From positions 3,506,001 to 3,570,000 of the forward strand of contig NZ_CP042331.1 of assembly GCF_008253865.1 (NCBI RefSeq): 64,000 nucleotides of DNA. The letters run 5' to 3'. Position numbers and translations under genes: made by a program. Below the pieces are notes generated by a model. It was not told the DNA's origin, ran no database searches, and was given only the letters and a program-made list of their open reading frames with translations. Positions 1 to 7,458 of this stretch are shown here, piece after piece (positions within the stretch are counted from its first letter, which is position 1; the number at the start of each line of letters is the position of its first letter). The DNA comes from Bosea sp. F3-2. GTDB taxonomy: Bacteria; Pseudomonadota; Alphaproteobacteria; Rhizobiales; Beijerinckiaceae.

Positions 1-1
1 G

Positions 2-2188
2 CTGGTCGAGGTCTTCCACGAAACCTTGTGCCAGACGCGTGTCCTCGACCCGGCCTGCGGAACGGGGAATTTCCTCCATGTCGCACAGGAGCTGATGAAG
101 AAACTCGAGGGCGAGGTTCTGGACGCAGCGAGCGAGCTCGGCAGTGCCGAGACGCTCGGCGGCTTCGCACGACACGCGGTCGGTCCGCAGCAGTTCCTCG
201 GCCTGGAAACGAACCGCCGAGCCGTCGCCATCGCCGACCTCGTGCTCTGGATCGGCCATCTGCAATGGCATTTCCGCACCCGCGGCTTCGCGCCGAAGGA
301 GCCGATCCTCAAAAAGCTCGACCACATCTACAAGCGCGATGCGGTGCTGAGCTGGGATGGCTGGCCGATCCCGAAGGTGGTCAATGGCCATGAAATCCTG
401 CCGAATCCGCGCCGGCCGGAATGGCCGGAGGCCGAATTCATCGCCGGCAACCCGCCCTTCATCGGCGGCAAGGACCTGCGCAGCCGACTTGGCGACGCCT
501 ATGCAGAAGCGCTGTGGGCGGCGCACCCGCAGATGAACGAGAGCGCCGATCTGGTGATGTACTGGTGGGATCGGGCCGCCGAGATCCTGACGCGGCCAGG
601 CACGAGGCTGCGGCGCTTCGGCTTCGTCACCACCAACTCCATCACGCAGCTTTTTCAGCGCCGCACGATCGAACGGCATCTGGCGGCGCGACGGCCGCTC
701 TCGCTGGTCATGGCGATCCCCGACCATCCCTGGACGAGAGCCGGCAAGGACAGCGCCGCTGTGCGCATCGCGATGACGGTGGCGCAAGCCGGGCGACACG
801 ACGGAAGGCTCTGCGAAATGACGTCCGAAGCCGCGCTCGACACCGATCAGCCGCAGATCGAATTGAGCCTACGCGAGGGGCGGATCAGCTCAGACCTTTC
901 GATTGGCGCAGACGTAACCCAGGCGGTCGCGCTGAGATCTAATGAAGGCTTGTGCTCGCGCGGCGTGCCGCTGCACGGAGCAGGCTTTATTCTCAAGCCG
1001 AGCGAAGCCGAAGCTCTCGGCTTGTCTCGCCGGGCAGGGCTAGTCGAACACATCCGCCACTATCGCAACGGCCGTGACCTCACATCACGCCCACGCGGCG
1101 TTCTGGTCATCGATCTCGATGGGCTCGGCAGCGAGGACGTAAGGACACGCTTCCCGGAAGTTTATCAGCACCTTCTGCTGCGTGTGAAACCTGAGCGGGA
1201 CAAGAACAACGAGGCTTATCGGCGGGAAAACTGGTGGCTGTTCGGTCGCAGAAATACCGACATGCGCGGTTTCACAGCTGGACTGCAGCGCTACGTCGCC
1301 ACGGCCGAGACCGCCAAGCATCGCGTCTTCCAGTTTCTTGACGCTTCGATCCTGCCGGACAACATGCTCGTCGCGGTAGGCCTCTCCGACACGTTCCATC
1401 TTGGCGTGCTCTCGTCTCGAATCCACGTTGTTTGGGCCCTGCGCGCCGGCGGCTGGCTCGGCGTCGGCAACGATCCGCGCTACTCGAAATCCCGCTGCTT
1501 CGATCCCTTCCCGTTTCCCGATGCGAACGAGCTTCAGAAAGAGGCCATCCGGAAGCCCGCCGAGGCGCTGGATGCCCTGCGCAAGCAGGTGCTGGCCGAT
1601 CATCCCGACCTCACCCTGACCAAACTCTACAATGTGCGCGAGGCGATCCGTGCCGGCGGCGCCCTGACGGCGGCCGAAGCCGGTATCCGCGACCGCGGGC
1701 TGGTGCTGATCCTCGACGAACACCACGGCGCCATCGATGCCGCGGTCGCCGCCGCCTATGGCTGGCCGGCCGATCTGGCCGGGGAGGAGGTTCTGGCGCG
1801 GCTCGTCGCCCTGAACCGGCAGCGCCTGCGGGAGGAGGCGCGCGGCACGGTGCGCTGGCTCCGGCCTGACTATCAGCGCCCGCGCTTCGGCGATGCCGGC
1901 CGAGGCGGTGAGCAGATCGAGGCGGAAGGGCTGGTCGCGGCGCTGCCGGCCGGCGCGGGCCGGCCACTCTTCCCCACCGATCCGGTGGAGCGCGTCGCCT
2001 GTGTGCTCTCGGCCCTGGCCTATGCTCCGGCAGCGCTCGACGCCGCCGGAATCGCCGCGCACTTCCGGCAGGGCCGCAAGGTTGAGCGCGCGATCCGCGA
2101 CATCCTGATCTCGCTCGCCCGCGTCGGCGAAATCTCGACCGTCGATGGCGGGCGCAGCTTTGCGCGCCGTTTGAGCGCGAGCGGGTGA
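2..2188 (+). CDS. MmeI-like class I SAM-dependent DNA methyltransferase, 5'-truncated by window edge
   Basis: The frame is already open at base 2, so the true start lies upstream of the window; 728 residues are visible. SAM-binding motif I (DPACGTGNF) lies near the left edge (about bases 47-73) and the adenine-N6 catalytic motif IV NPPF at about 449-460. After these come a long target-recognition region and a C-terminal helical domain, the order seen in MmeI-like type IIG enzymes and related stand-alone methyltransferases. The N-terminal nuclease motif of MmeI would lie outside the window, so restriction activity cannot be judged. No separate restriction or specificity gene follows; the next gene is convergent and unrelated. 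The methyltransferase assignment is firm; methylation-only versus type IIG is open. Confidence 0.88.
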   Translation: MVEVFHETLCQTRVLDPACGTGNFLHVAQELMKKLEGEVLDAASELGSAETLGGFARHAVGPQQFLGLETNRRAVAIADLVLWIGHLQWHFRTRGFAPKEPILKKLDHIYKRDAVLSWDGWPIPKVVNGHEILPNPRRPEWPEAEFIAGNPPFIGGKDLRSRLGDAYAEALWAAHPQMNESADLVMYWWDRAAEILTRPGTRLRRFGFVTTNSITQLFQRRTIERHLAARRPLSLVMAIPDHPWTRAGKDSAAVRIAMTVAQAGRHDGRLCEMTSEAALDTDQPQIELSLREGRISSDLSIGADVTQAVALRSNEGLCSRGVPLHGAGFILKPSEAEALGLSRRAGLVEHIRHYRNGRDLTSRPRGVLVIDLDGLGSEDVRTRFPEVYQHLLLRVKPERDKNNEAYRRENWWLFGRRNTDMRGFTAGLQRYVATAETAKHRVFQFLDASILPDNMLVAVGLSDTFHLGVLSSRIHVVWALRAGGWLGVGNDPRYSKSRCFDPFPFPDANELQKEAIRKPAEALDALRKQVLADHPDLTLTKLYNVREAIRAGGALTAAEAGIRDRGLVLILDEHHGAIDAAVAAAYGWPADLAGEEVLARLVALNRQRLREEARGTVRWLRPDYQRPRFGDAGRGGEQIEAEGLVAALPAGAGRPLFPTDPVERVACVLSALAYAPAALDAAGIAAHFRQGRKVERAIRDILISLARVGEISTVDGGRSFARRLSASG

Positions 2189-2206
2189 AACGGGCTTGAA
2201 GAAATC

Positions 2207-2325
2207 TGGTCGTCCCGGGCGCAGCGAAGCGGAGACCCAGTATCCATGCCAGAGCGTTCCGATCGAGGTTCGGACATGGATCCCGGATCGGCGCCGCTAA
2301 GGCGGCTTGTCCGAGATGACAGGCG
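2207..2325. repeat. Intergenic palindromic repeat, GTCATCCCGG family
   Basis: Lies between two convergent genes. It starts with GTCGTCCCGGGCGCAGCGAA, contains two ATGGATCC/ATCCATGCC half-sites, and ends in a GTCCGAGATGACAGGC-type arm, so it folds into an extended imperfect hairpin. Related copies lie at 3580-3692, 9763-9862 and 20849-21007. It belongs to a dispersed REP/BIME-like class of alphaproteobacterial intergenic elements; bidirectional terminator function is possible but not shown. Confidence 0.7.
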
Positions 2326-2342
2326 TTCGGCGAGCACTAAGC

Positions 2343-3587
2343 TCACCGCTCCACCAACCACTCCACGATCCCACGTGCCGCGGCCACGCCCGTCGCGAAG
2401 CTCGCCTGCAGCAGATAGCCGCCGGTCGGCGCCTCCCAGTCGAGCATCTCGCCGGCGGCGAAGACGCCCGGCAGGCGCTTCAGCATGAAGCCGGCATCCA
2501 GCTCGTCGCGGACGATGCCGCCGGCCGTCGAGATGGCGCGCGCGATCGGCATCGGCGCGGCGAGGCGCAGCGGAACGGCCTTGATCAGCGCCGCCAGCCT
2601 ATGCGGCTCCGTCGGCAGCGCGGTCCCCGCCGCCTCGCGCAGCAGCGCGACCGCGACCGGCGCGAGACCTGCGGCCTTGCGCAGGTGGTTGCTCAGCGTC
2701 TCGCCCTTGCGGCGCCGGGCCAGGCGTGCGGCGAGACCGCCCGCCGCGAGATCGGGCCGCAGATCGATCGCGATCTCCGCCGCGCCGTCACTCAAGATCG
2801 CCTCGCGGATCGGCGCCGAGAGCGCGTAGATCGCGCCGCCCTCGATGCCATCCGCATCGATCATCGCCTCGCCGGCCGCTTCCTCGCGGCCGAAGCGGAT
2901 GACGATGCGCTTGAGTGGCTGGCCGGCGAAGCGCTCCTGCATCAGCGGCGACCAGGCGACGGTGAAACCAACATTTGCCGCCCGGAGCGGGGAGACCGCA
3001 ACGCCGCGCCCTTCCAGCAGCGGCAGCCAGCCGCCATCGGAGCCCAGACGCGGCCAGCTCGCGCCGCCCAGCGCCAGCAGCATCGCATCGGGGCGGACAA
3101 GTTCCGTTTCACCGCTCGCGAGGCGGAAGCTCACCGCGCCATCTGCGTCCCAGCCGGCCCAGAGCCGACCCGGCGCGAGCCGGACGCCGAGCGCATCGAG
3201 CCGCCCGAGCCAGGCGCGCAGCAGCGGCGAGGCCTTCATCGCCCGCGGGAAGACACGGCCGCTGGAACCGACGAAGGTCTCGGCGCCGAGCCCGTCGGCC
3301 CAGTCGCGCAGGGCCCGCGGCGGGAAGGCCCGCAGCGCCGGCCCCAACCATTCCTGCGCCTCGCGATAGTGGCCGAGGAAGGCTTCGAACGGCTCGGAAT
3401 GGGTGAGGTTCAGGCCGCCGCGCCCGGCGAGCAGGAACTTGCGGGCGGGCGAGGCCAAGCGCTCATAAATCGTGACGCGATGCCCGGCCTCGGCCAGCCG
3501 CTCGGCGGCGATCAGCCCGGCAGGGCCTGCGCCGATGATGGCGATGTCACAGGCAGGCACGGAAATCTCCGAATTGGATGCCGTCAT
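2343..3587 (-). CDS. FAD-dependent oxidoreductase of the HI0933/BaiN (TIGR03862-like) flavoprotein family
   Basis: A 414-residue protein with an N-terminal dinucleotide-binding GxGxxG (IIGAGPAG, residues 17-24), then the family-typical stretch around ARKFLLAGRGGLNLTHSE and a C-terminal GGI/GEMLDWEAPTGGYLLQ FAD-contact region. These proteins are probable NAD(P)H-dependent flavin reductases of unsettled substrate. The ATG at 3587 was chosen. An upstream start at 3638 is in frame, but its extra 17 residues (rich in R, S and P) are encoded inside the palindromic repeat at 3580-3692 and match no part of the family. Monocistronic and convergent with the methyltransferase gene. Confidence 0.88.
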   Translation of the reverse strand: MTASNSEISVPACDIAIIGAGPAGLIAAERLAEAGHRVTIYERLASPARKFLLAGRGGLNLTHSEPFEAFLGHYREAQEWLGPALRAFPPRALRDWADGLGAETFVGSSGRVFPRAMKASPLLRAWLGRLDALGVRLAPGRLWAGWDADGAVSFRLASGETELVRPDAMLLALGGASWPRLGSDGGWLPLLEGRGVAVSPLRAANVGFTVAWSPLMQERFAGQPLKRIVIRFGREEAAGEAMIDADGIEGGAIYALSAPIREAILSDGAAEIAIDLRPDLAAGGLAARLARRRKGETLSNHLRKAAGLAPVAVALLREAAGTALPTEPHRLAALIKAVPLRLAAPMPIARAISTAGGIVRDELDAGFMLKRLPGVFAAGEMLDWEAPTGGYLLQASFATGVAAARGIVEWLVER

Positions 3588-3692
3588 TCCGGACAAGCCG
3601 CGCGAGCGGCGCCGATCCGGAATCCATCTTGAGCGCAACGCCTTACGATGGATTCCGGGCCTCCGCTACGCTGCGCCCGGAATGACGATGTG
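3580..3692. repeat. Intergenic palindromic repeat, GTCATTCCGG family
   Basis: Two hairpin arms: GCCGTCATTCCGGACAAGCC with an internal ATCCGGAATCCAT, and ATGGATTCCGGGCC with CGCCCGGAATGACG. Same family as the repeat at 2207-2325. The left edge overlaps the first codons of the flavoprotein gene, so the element sits directly at its 5' end. Confidence 0.7.
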
Positions 3693-3753
3693 TTTCATTC
3701 GCTCCCTTGCATTACCCTGCTCGCCTTCGCGCCGAAACCCGCCAGGACATCCC

Positions 3754-4074
3754 ATGCCCACCATCACCGCCTATATCGGCGCCGCGCTCTTCGAGATCGC
3801 CGGCTGCTTCGCCTTCTGGGGCTGGCTCCGGCTCGGCAAGCCGGTCTGGTGGCTGCTGCCGGGGCTGGTGTCGCTCGGACTCTTCGCCTGGCTTTTGACG
3901 CTGGTCGAGAGCGCAGCGGCGGGGCGCGCCTTCGCTGCCTATGGCGGGGTCTATATCGCCGCCTCGCTCGGCTGGCTCTGGGCGGCCGAGGGGGTGAGAC
4001 CGGATCGCTGGGACCTGACCGGCGGCGCCGTCTGCCTCGCCGGCGCTGCGATCATCCTGGCGGCGCCACGCTGA
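3754..4074 (+). CDS. YnfA/UPF0060 family small membrane protein
   Basis: A 106-residue protein of four hydrophobic helices, the usual size for the family (about 108). The sequence begins MPTITAYIGAALFEIAGCFA and includes the conserved LFEIAGC, GxW, RAFAAYGGVYI and W-RPDRWDLTGG segments. An inner-membrane protein related to small multidrug-resistance transporters; its substrate is unknown in general. The ATG at 3754 was chosen over the longer open frame from 3472 because the latter would translate the repeat and the neighbouring 5' end. No operon partner is evident. Confidence 0.88.
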   Translation: MPTITAYIGAALFEIAGCFAFWGWLRLGKPVWWLLPGLVSLGLFAWLLTLVESAAAGRAFAAYGGVYIAASLGWLWAAEGVRPDRWDLTGGAVCLAGAAIILAAPR

Positions 4075-4231
4075 CACAGGCTGGCTCGGCTCGCAAAGCT
4101 CCACATCGTTCCACAACCGTCATGCTTGCCCTTGTGGCGAGCATCCACGTCTTGAACTCCGCATTTTGTGAAGGAAGACGTGGATGGTCGGGACAAGCCC
4201 GACCATGACGGGAACGGGCGTTCAGAAAGTC

Positions 4232-5959
4232 CTACCCGCCCGAATGCGGAGCGGGGATGAGCACGGCCGGCGTCTCGCGATTGCGCGCCGCTTCCTTGGT
4301 CTCGCGCAGCCGGCTCTCGCGCAATTCGTTGGCGCCCTCGAGGATCGGGTAGGCGATCGAGACGATATGGCCGTGGATGCGCTTCAGGTCCCGGATGATG
4401 TCGAGATGGATTGCGCTGGTCTCGATCGATTCCGGCCGGCCCGAACGCAGGCGCTGGAAATGGCTGTCGGCGGCGTGCCGCTCGGCCTCGCGCATCGCCG
4501 CCTTGTCGGCGAAGAGCTGGCGGGCGAGCACGATGTCGCGGGTGGCGAAGACGTTGAGCGCCAGCGCCAGCGCCGAGGCGACGCGCTGGTGGAAATCGCG
4601 GATCTCGGCCAACCCCTCGGGCGAGAAGGTAAAGCGCTTGCGGATCTTCTTCTCGGCGAGCTCGCGGAGGTTCTTGTCGATGATGTCGCCGATATGCTCG
4701 AGATTCGTGATCAGGGTGATGATCTCGAACAGGCGCCGGCTCTCCTCCTCGGTCAGCTCGTTGCGCGAGACCTTGACCAGATAGAGCTTGATCGACTCGT
4801 GGATGGTGTCGACGCCGTCATCAGCCTGGGCGATGACGCGCGAGAGCTTGAGCTCGTCCTTCTCCAGCAGGGTCATGGTGTCGCGCAGCATGATCTCGAC
4901 GCGGTCGCCGAGCCTGAGCGCCTCGCGCATCGCGCCGGCGAGCGCCTCCGTCGGGCTATCGAGGGCGTTGGGGTCGAGATAGCGCGGCGCGACGGCTTCG
5001 GCCGTCTCCTCCTTGCCGGGCATGAAGCGCTCGACCAGGGCGGCGATCGGCCCGACGAAGGGCAGGAAGATCAGCGCACCGACCAGATTCAGGCCGACAT
5101 GGAACTCGATGGCGAAGCGCGAGCCGGCCATCGGCAGGCTGGTCAGCCAGGCTGAAAGCGGGCCGACGAAGGGAATGACGGCGAGCGCCAGCAGGAGGCG
5201 CGTCAGCAGGTTGCCGACGGCGGCGCGGCGCTGGGCGGCGGGTGCGCCGAGCTGGTCGAGGACCGGGATCAGCGCATTGCCGAGATTGGCGCCGATCACC
5301 AGCGTCAGCGCGGTCGCCGGCGGGAACAGCCCGGAAGCGGCGAAGGTCGCGACCAGCAGGATGACGGCAATGCTGGAATGCACCATCCAGGTCGCGGCGA
5401 CGGCGACAAGCACGGCGAGCAGCGGCTCGCTGCCGATGGCGCCGAGGATGACCCGGAAGGTCGGAGACTGGGCGAGCGGCGCGGCTGCGGTGTTCAATTC
5501 GATCAGCGAAAGCAGGATCAGGCCGATGCCGACCAGGACGCGGCCGATATTGCGCGGGCGCTCCATCGCCTCGCTCGACAGATACATCGCGACGCCGATA
5601 GCGAGGCACAGCCCCCAGAGCCAGCCGAGATCCATCGAGATGACGAAGGCGGCAAGCGCCGTGCCGAGATTGGCGCCGAGCAGCACCGCCAGCGCCATGG
5701 CCGAGCCGATCAGCGCCTGCCCGGCGAAGGACGAGACCAGAAGCGTCGTCGCCGTCGAGCTTTGCAGCACCATGGTCACGGCGACGCCGCTGCCGAAAGC
5801 GGCAAAGCGATTGCGGGTGAAACTCTGCAGGGCATGCCTGAGCTGCGAGCCGAAGGCGCGCATCGCGCCCGTTCGCACCAATCTGACCGCCCAGATCAGC
5901 AGCGCGACGCCGCCGGCCAGATGGATCAGGATAGTGGTTGCGCTCTCGCCCGTGGCCAT
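4232..5959 (-). CDS. Na+/phosphate cotransporter (Na/Pi symporter family) with PhoU-like C-terminal domain
   Basis: A 575-residue inner-membrane protein. Residues 1 to about 310 carry 8-9 hydrophobic helices and the two QSS inverted-repeat signatures (VLQSSTATT near residue 60 and the related HSSIAV near 190) that bind Na+ and phosphate in NptA/SLC34-type symporters. Residues from about 340 to 560 are soluble and helical with PhoU-like repeats (EDEVDTIHE-type and NLEHIGDIIDKNL). Length and domain order are normal for bacterial members. It stands alone, so it is likely a low-affinity phosphate importer or exporter. The CAT at 5957-5959 gives the start. Confidence 0.9.
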   Translation of the reverse strand: MATGESATTILIHLAGGVALLIWAVRLVRTGAMRAFGSQLRHALQSFTRNRFAAFGSGVAVTMVLQSSTATTLLVSSFAGQALIGSAMALAVLLGANLGTALAAFVISMDLGWLWGLCLAIGVAMYLSSEAMERPRNIGRVLVGIGLILLSLIELNTAAAPLAQSPTFRVILGAIGSEPLLAVLVAVAATWMVHSSIAVILLVATFAASGLFPPATALTLVIGANLGNALIPVLDQLGAPAAQRRAAVGNLLTRLLLALAVIPFVGPLSAWLTSLPMAGSRFAIEFHVGLNLVGALIFLPFVGPIAALVERFMPGKEETAEAVAPRYLDPNALDSPTEALAGAMREALRLGDRVEIMLRDTMTLLEKDELKLSRVIAQADDGVDTIHESIKLYLVKVSRNELTEEESRRLFEIITLITNLEHIGDIIDKNLRELAEKKIRKRFTFSPEGLAEIRDFHQRVASALALALNVFATRDIVLARQLFADKAAMREAERHAADSHFQRLRSGRPESIETSAIHLDIIRDLKRIHGHIVSIAYPILEGANELRESRLRETKEAARNRETPAVLIPAPHSGG

Positions 5960-6075
5960 TTTCGTGCGGTCTTTCCCCGATTCAGGTGCAAATCATCGGC
6001 CGAATCTATCAATTTTTGATTAGCCAACTCAACAGATATAAGCAGTGAAAGTGCTGAGAATGGGGCGAAACCGTC

Positions 6076-6295
6076 ATGGCCCGTTCAGCGCCGGCCAGCG
6101 GCCGACCCGCGCTTGCTATCGCGACTCCCCTCCCCCTTGTGGGGAGGGGTTGGGGTGGGGGTCGGAAAGCAAGAGCGATCGACGGGGAAGTGTTTTCGAC
6201 GCTGCTGTACGGCACTGACCTGAACCCGATCACCAAGCGGCACCACCCCCACCCCTATCCCCTCCCCACAAGGGGGGAGGGGAAGAGCCTCCCGT
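6076..6295. repeat. Intergenic paired palindromes, CCCCTCCCC-TTGTG-GGGAGGGG family
   Basis: The 434-base gap 5960-6393 has no gene. It holds two C/G-rich hairpins in opposite orientation: a CCCCTCCCC/GGGGAGGGG stem at 6126-6150 followed by TTGGGGTGGGGG, and its inverted copy at 6244-6283. They are preceded by a GGCCGACCCGCGCTTGCT block at about 6107. The same block plus hairpin recurs at 63764-64000. A half copy of the GTCATTCCGG family (GGATCACTTCGTCGCTTCGC) follows at 6350-6385. Probably mobile BIME-like elements. Confidence 0.75.
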
Positions 6296-6393
6296 CATGA
6301 CGTGAGTTCAGCACCAGCCGAAGGCCGAACCGTCAGCCCTGCCGCCCCTGGATCACTTCGTCGCTTCGCTCCTCGCGATGACGGCGTCCAGGC

Positions 6394-7458
6394 TCAGGTT
6401 GGCGGAATCAGCGTCACGCCCGATTTCGCGAAGGAAACCGCGACCGGAGCGCCCTGCTCCAGCAGGTCGCGGGCGCCGTACTGCACCACGAAGAGCTCGC
6501 CGACCTCGGTCTCGACCATGATGTCGAGGTGATTGCCGAGATAGGCGCATTTGCGGATCGTGCCCGGCAGCGCACCGGACTGCCCGGCCTCGCCGAGCAG
6601 CAGCGCTTCCGGCCGGATTGCGACCTTGGCCGGGCCAAGCCCGAGACCGCGCGCCGGCAGCGAGACCGTCGCGGAGCCGATGCCGACATCGGCGCGGCCA
6701 TCCGCCACGGCCTTCACCGTGACGTCGATCAGGTTGGCATCGCCGATGAAGTCGGCGACGAAGGCGTTGGAGGGCTGCTCGTAGAGGTCACGCGGAGCTC
6801 CCTCCTGCGCGATCCGCGAATTCGACATCACGATGATGCGATCGGAGACGGCAAGTGCCTCCTCCTGATCGTGGGTGACATAGGCCACGGTCAGGTTGAG
6901 GTGCTGCTGCAGCTCGCGGATCTCCTCACGCACATGGCGGCGCAGCTTCGCGTCGAGGTTGGAAAGCGGCTCGTCGAAGAGCAGCACCTGCGGCTCCAGT
7001 ACGAGCGCGCGGGCCACCGCGACGCGCTGCTGCTGGCCGCCGGACAACTCCGACGGGTAACGGTTCTCGAAGCCCTTGAGGCCGACCAGCGCCAGCTTTT
7101 CCAGCGCCATCTGCTTCGCCTGCTCCTTGCCGAGCCCCTTTACGGTCGGACCATAGGCGGCGTTCTCCAGCACGGTCATATGCGGGAAGAGCGCGTAGGA
7201 CTGGAACACCATCGAGACGTCGCGGTCGGCGGCGGAGAGCCTGGTCACGTCCTTGCCGCCGATCAGGATCTGGCCCTCACTGGCGATCTCGAGGCCGGCG
7301 ATCATGCGCAAAGTCGTGGTCTTGCCGCAGCCGGAGGGGCCGAGCAGCGTGACGAGCTGGCCGGCCTCGATGGTGAAGCTGACATTGTCCACCGCCGTCA
7401 CCGCGCCGTAGCGCATGGAGACGTTGCGGAACTCGACGGAAGCGGGTCCGGCCTTCAC
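6394..7458 (-). CDS. ABC importer ATP-binding protein, FbpC/AfuC/PotA type
   Basis: A 354-residue ATPase with Walker A GPSGCGKTT (about residues 40-48), Q-loop in VFQSYALFPHMT, signature ELSGGQQQR, Walker B LLFDEP, D-loop SNLDAK and switch His in VTHDQEEALAVSD. A C-terminal TOBE-type regulatory region of about 110 residues follows (RPEALLL). It energises the permease encoded immediately upstream; the two frames overlap by 4 bases. Sequence alone does not separate iron from sugar-phosphate or polyamine importers; context with iolG and a sugar phosphatase favours a phosphorylated polyol. Confidence 0.92.
   Translation of the reverse strand: MKAGPASVEFRNVSMRYGAVTAVDNVSFTIEAGQLVTLLGPSGCGKTTTLRMIAGLEIASEGQILIGGKDVTRLSAADRDVSMVFQSYALFPHMTVLENAAYGPTVKGLGKEQAKQMALEKLALVGLKGFENRYPSELSGGQQQRVAVARALVLEPQVLLFDEPLSNLDAKLRRHVREEIRELQQHLNLTVAYVTHDQEEALAVSDRIIVMSNSRIAQEGAPRDLYEQPSNAFVADFIGDANLIDVTVKAVADGRADVGIGSATVSLPARGLGLGPAKVAIRPEALLLGEAGQSGALPGTIRKCAYLGNHLDIMVETEVGELFVVQYGARDLLEQGAPVAVSFAKSGVTLIPPT

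Noticed and set aside
3472..3753. Longer N-terminus for the YnfA-like protein (start 3472)
   Set aside because: It would translate the flavoprotein 5' end and the palindromic repeat; the family starts at MPTITAYIG (3754).
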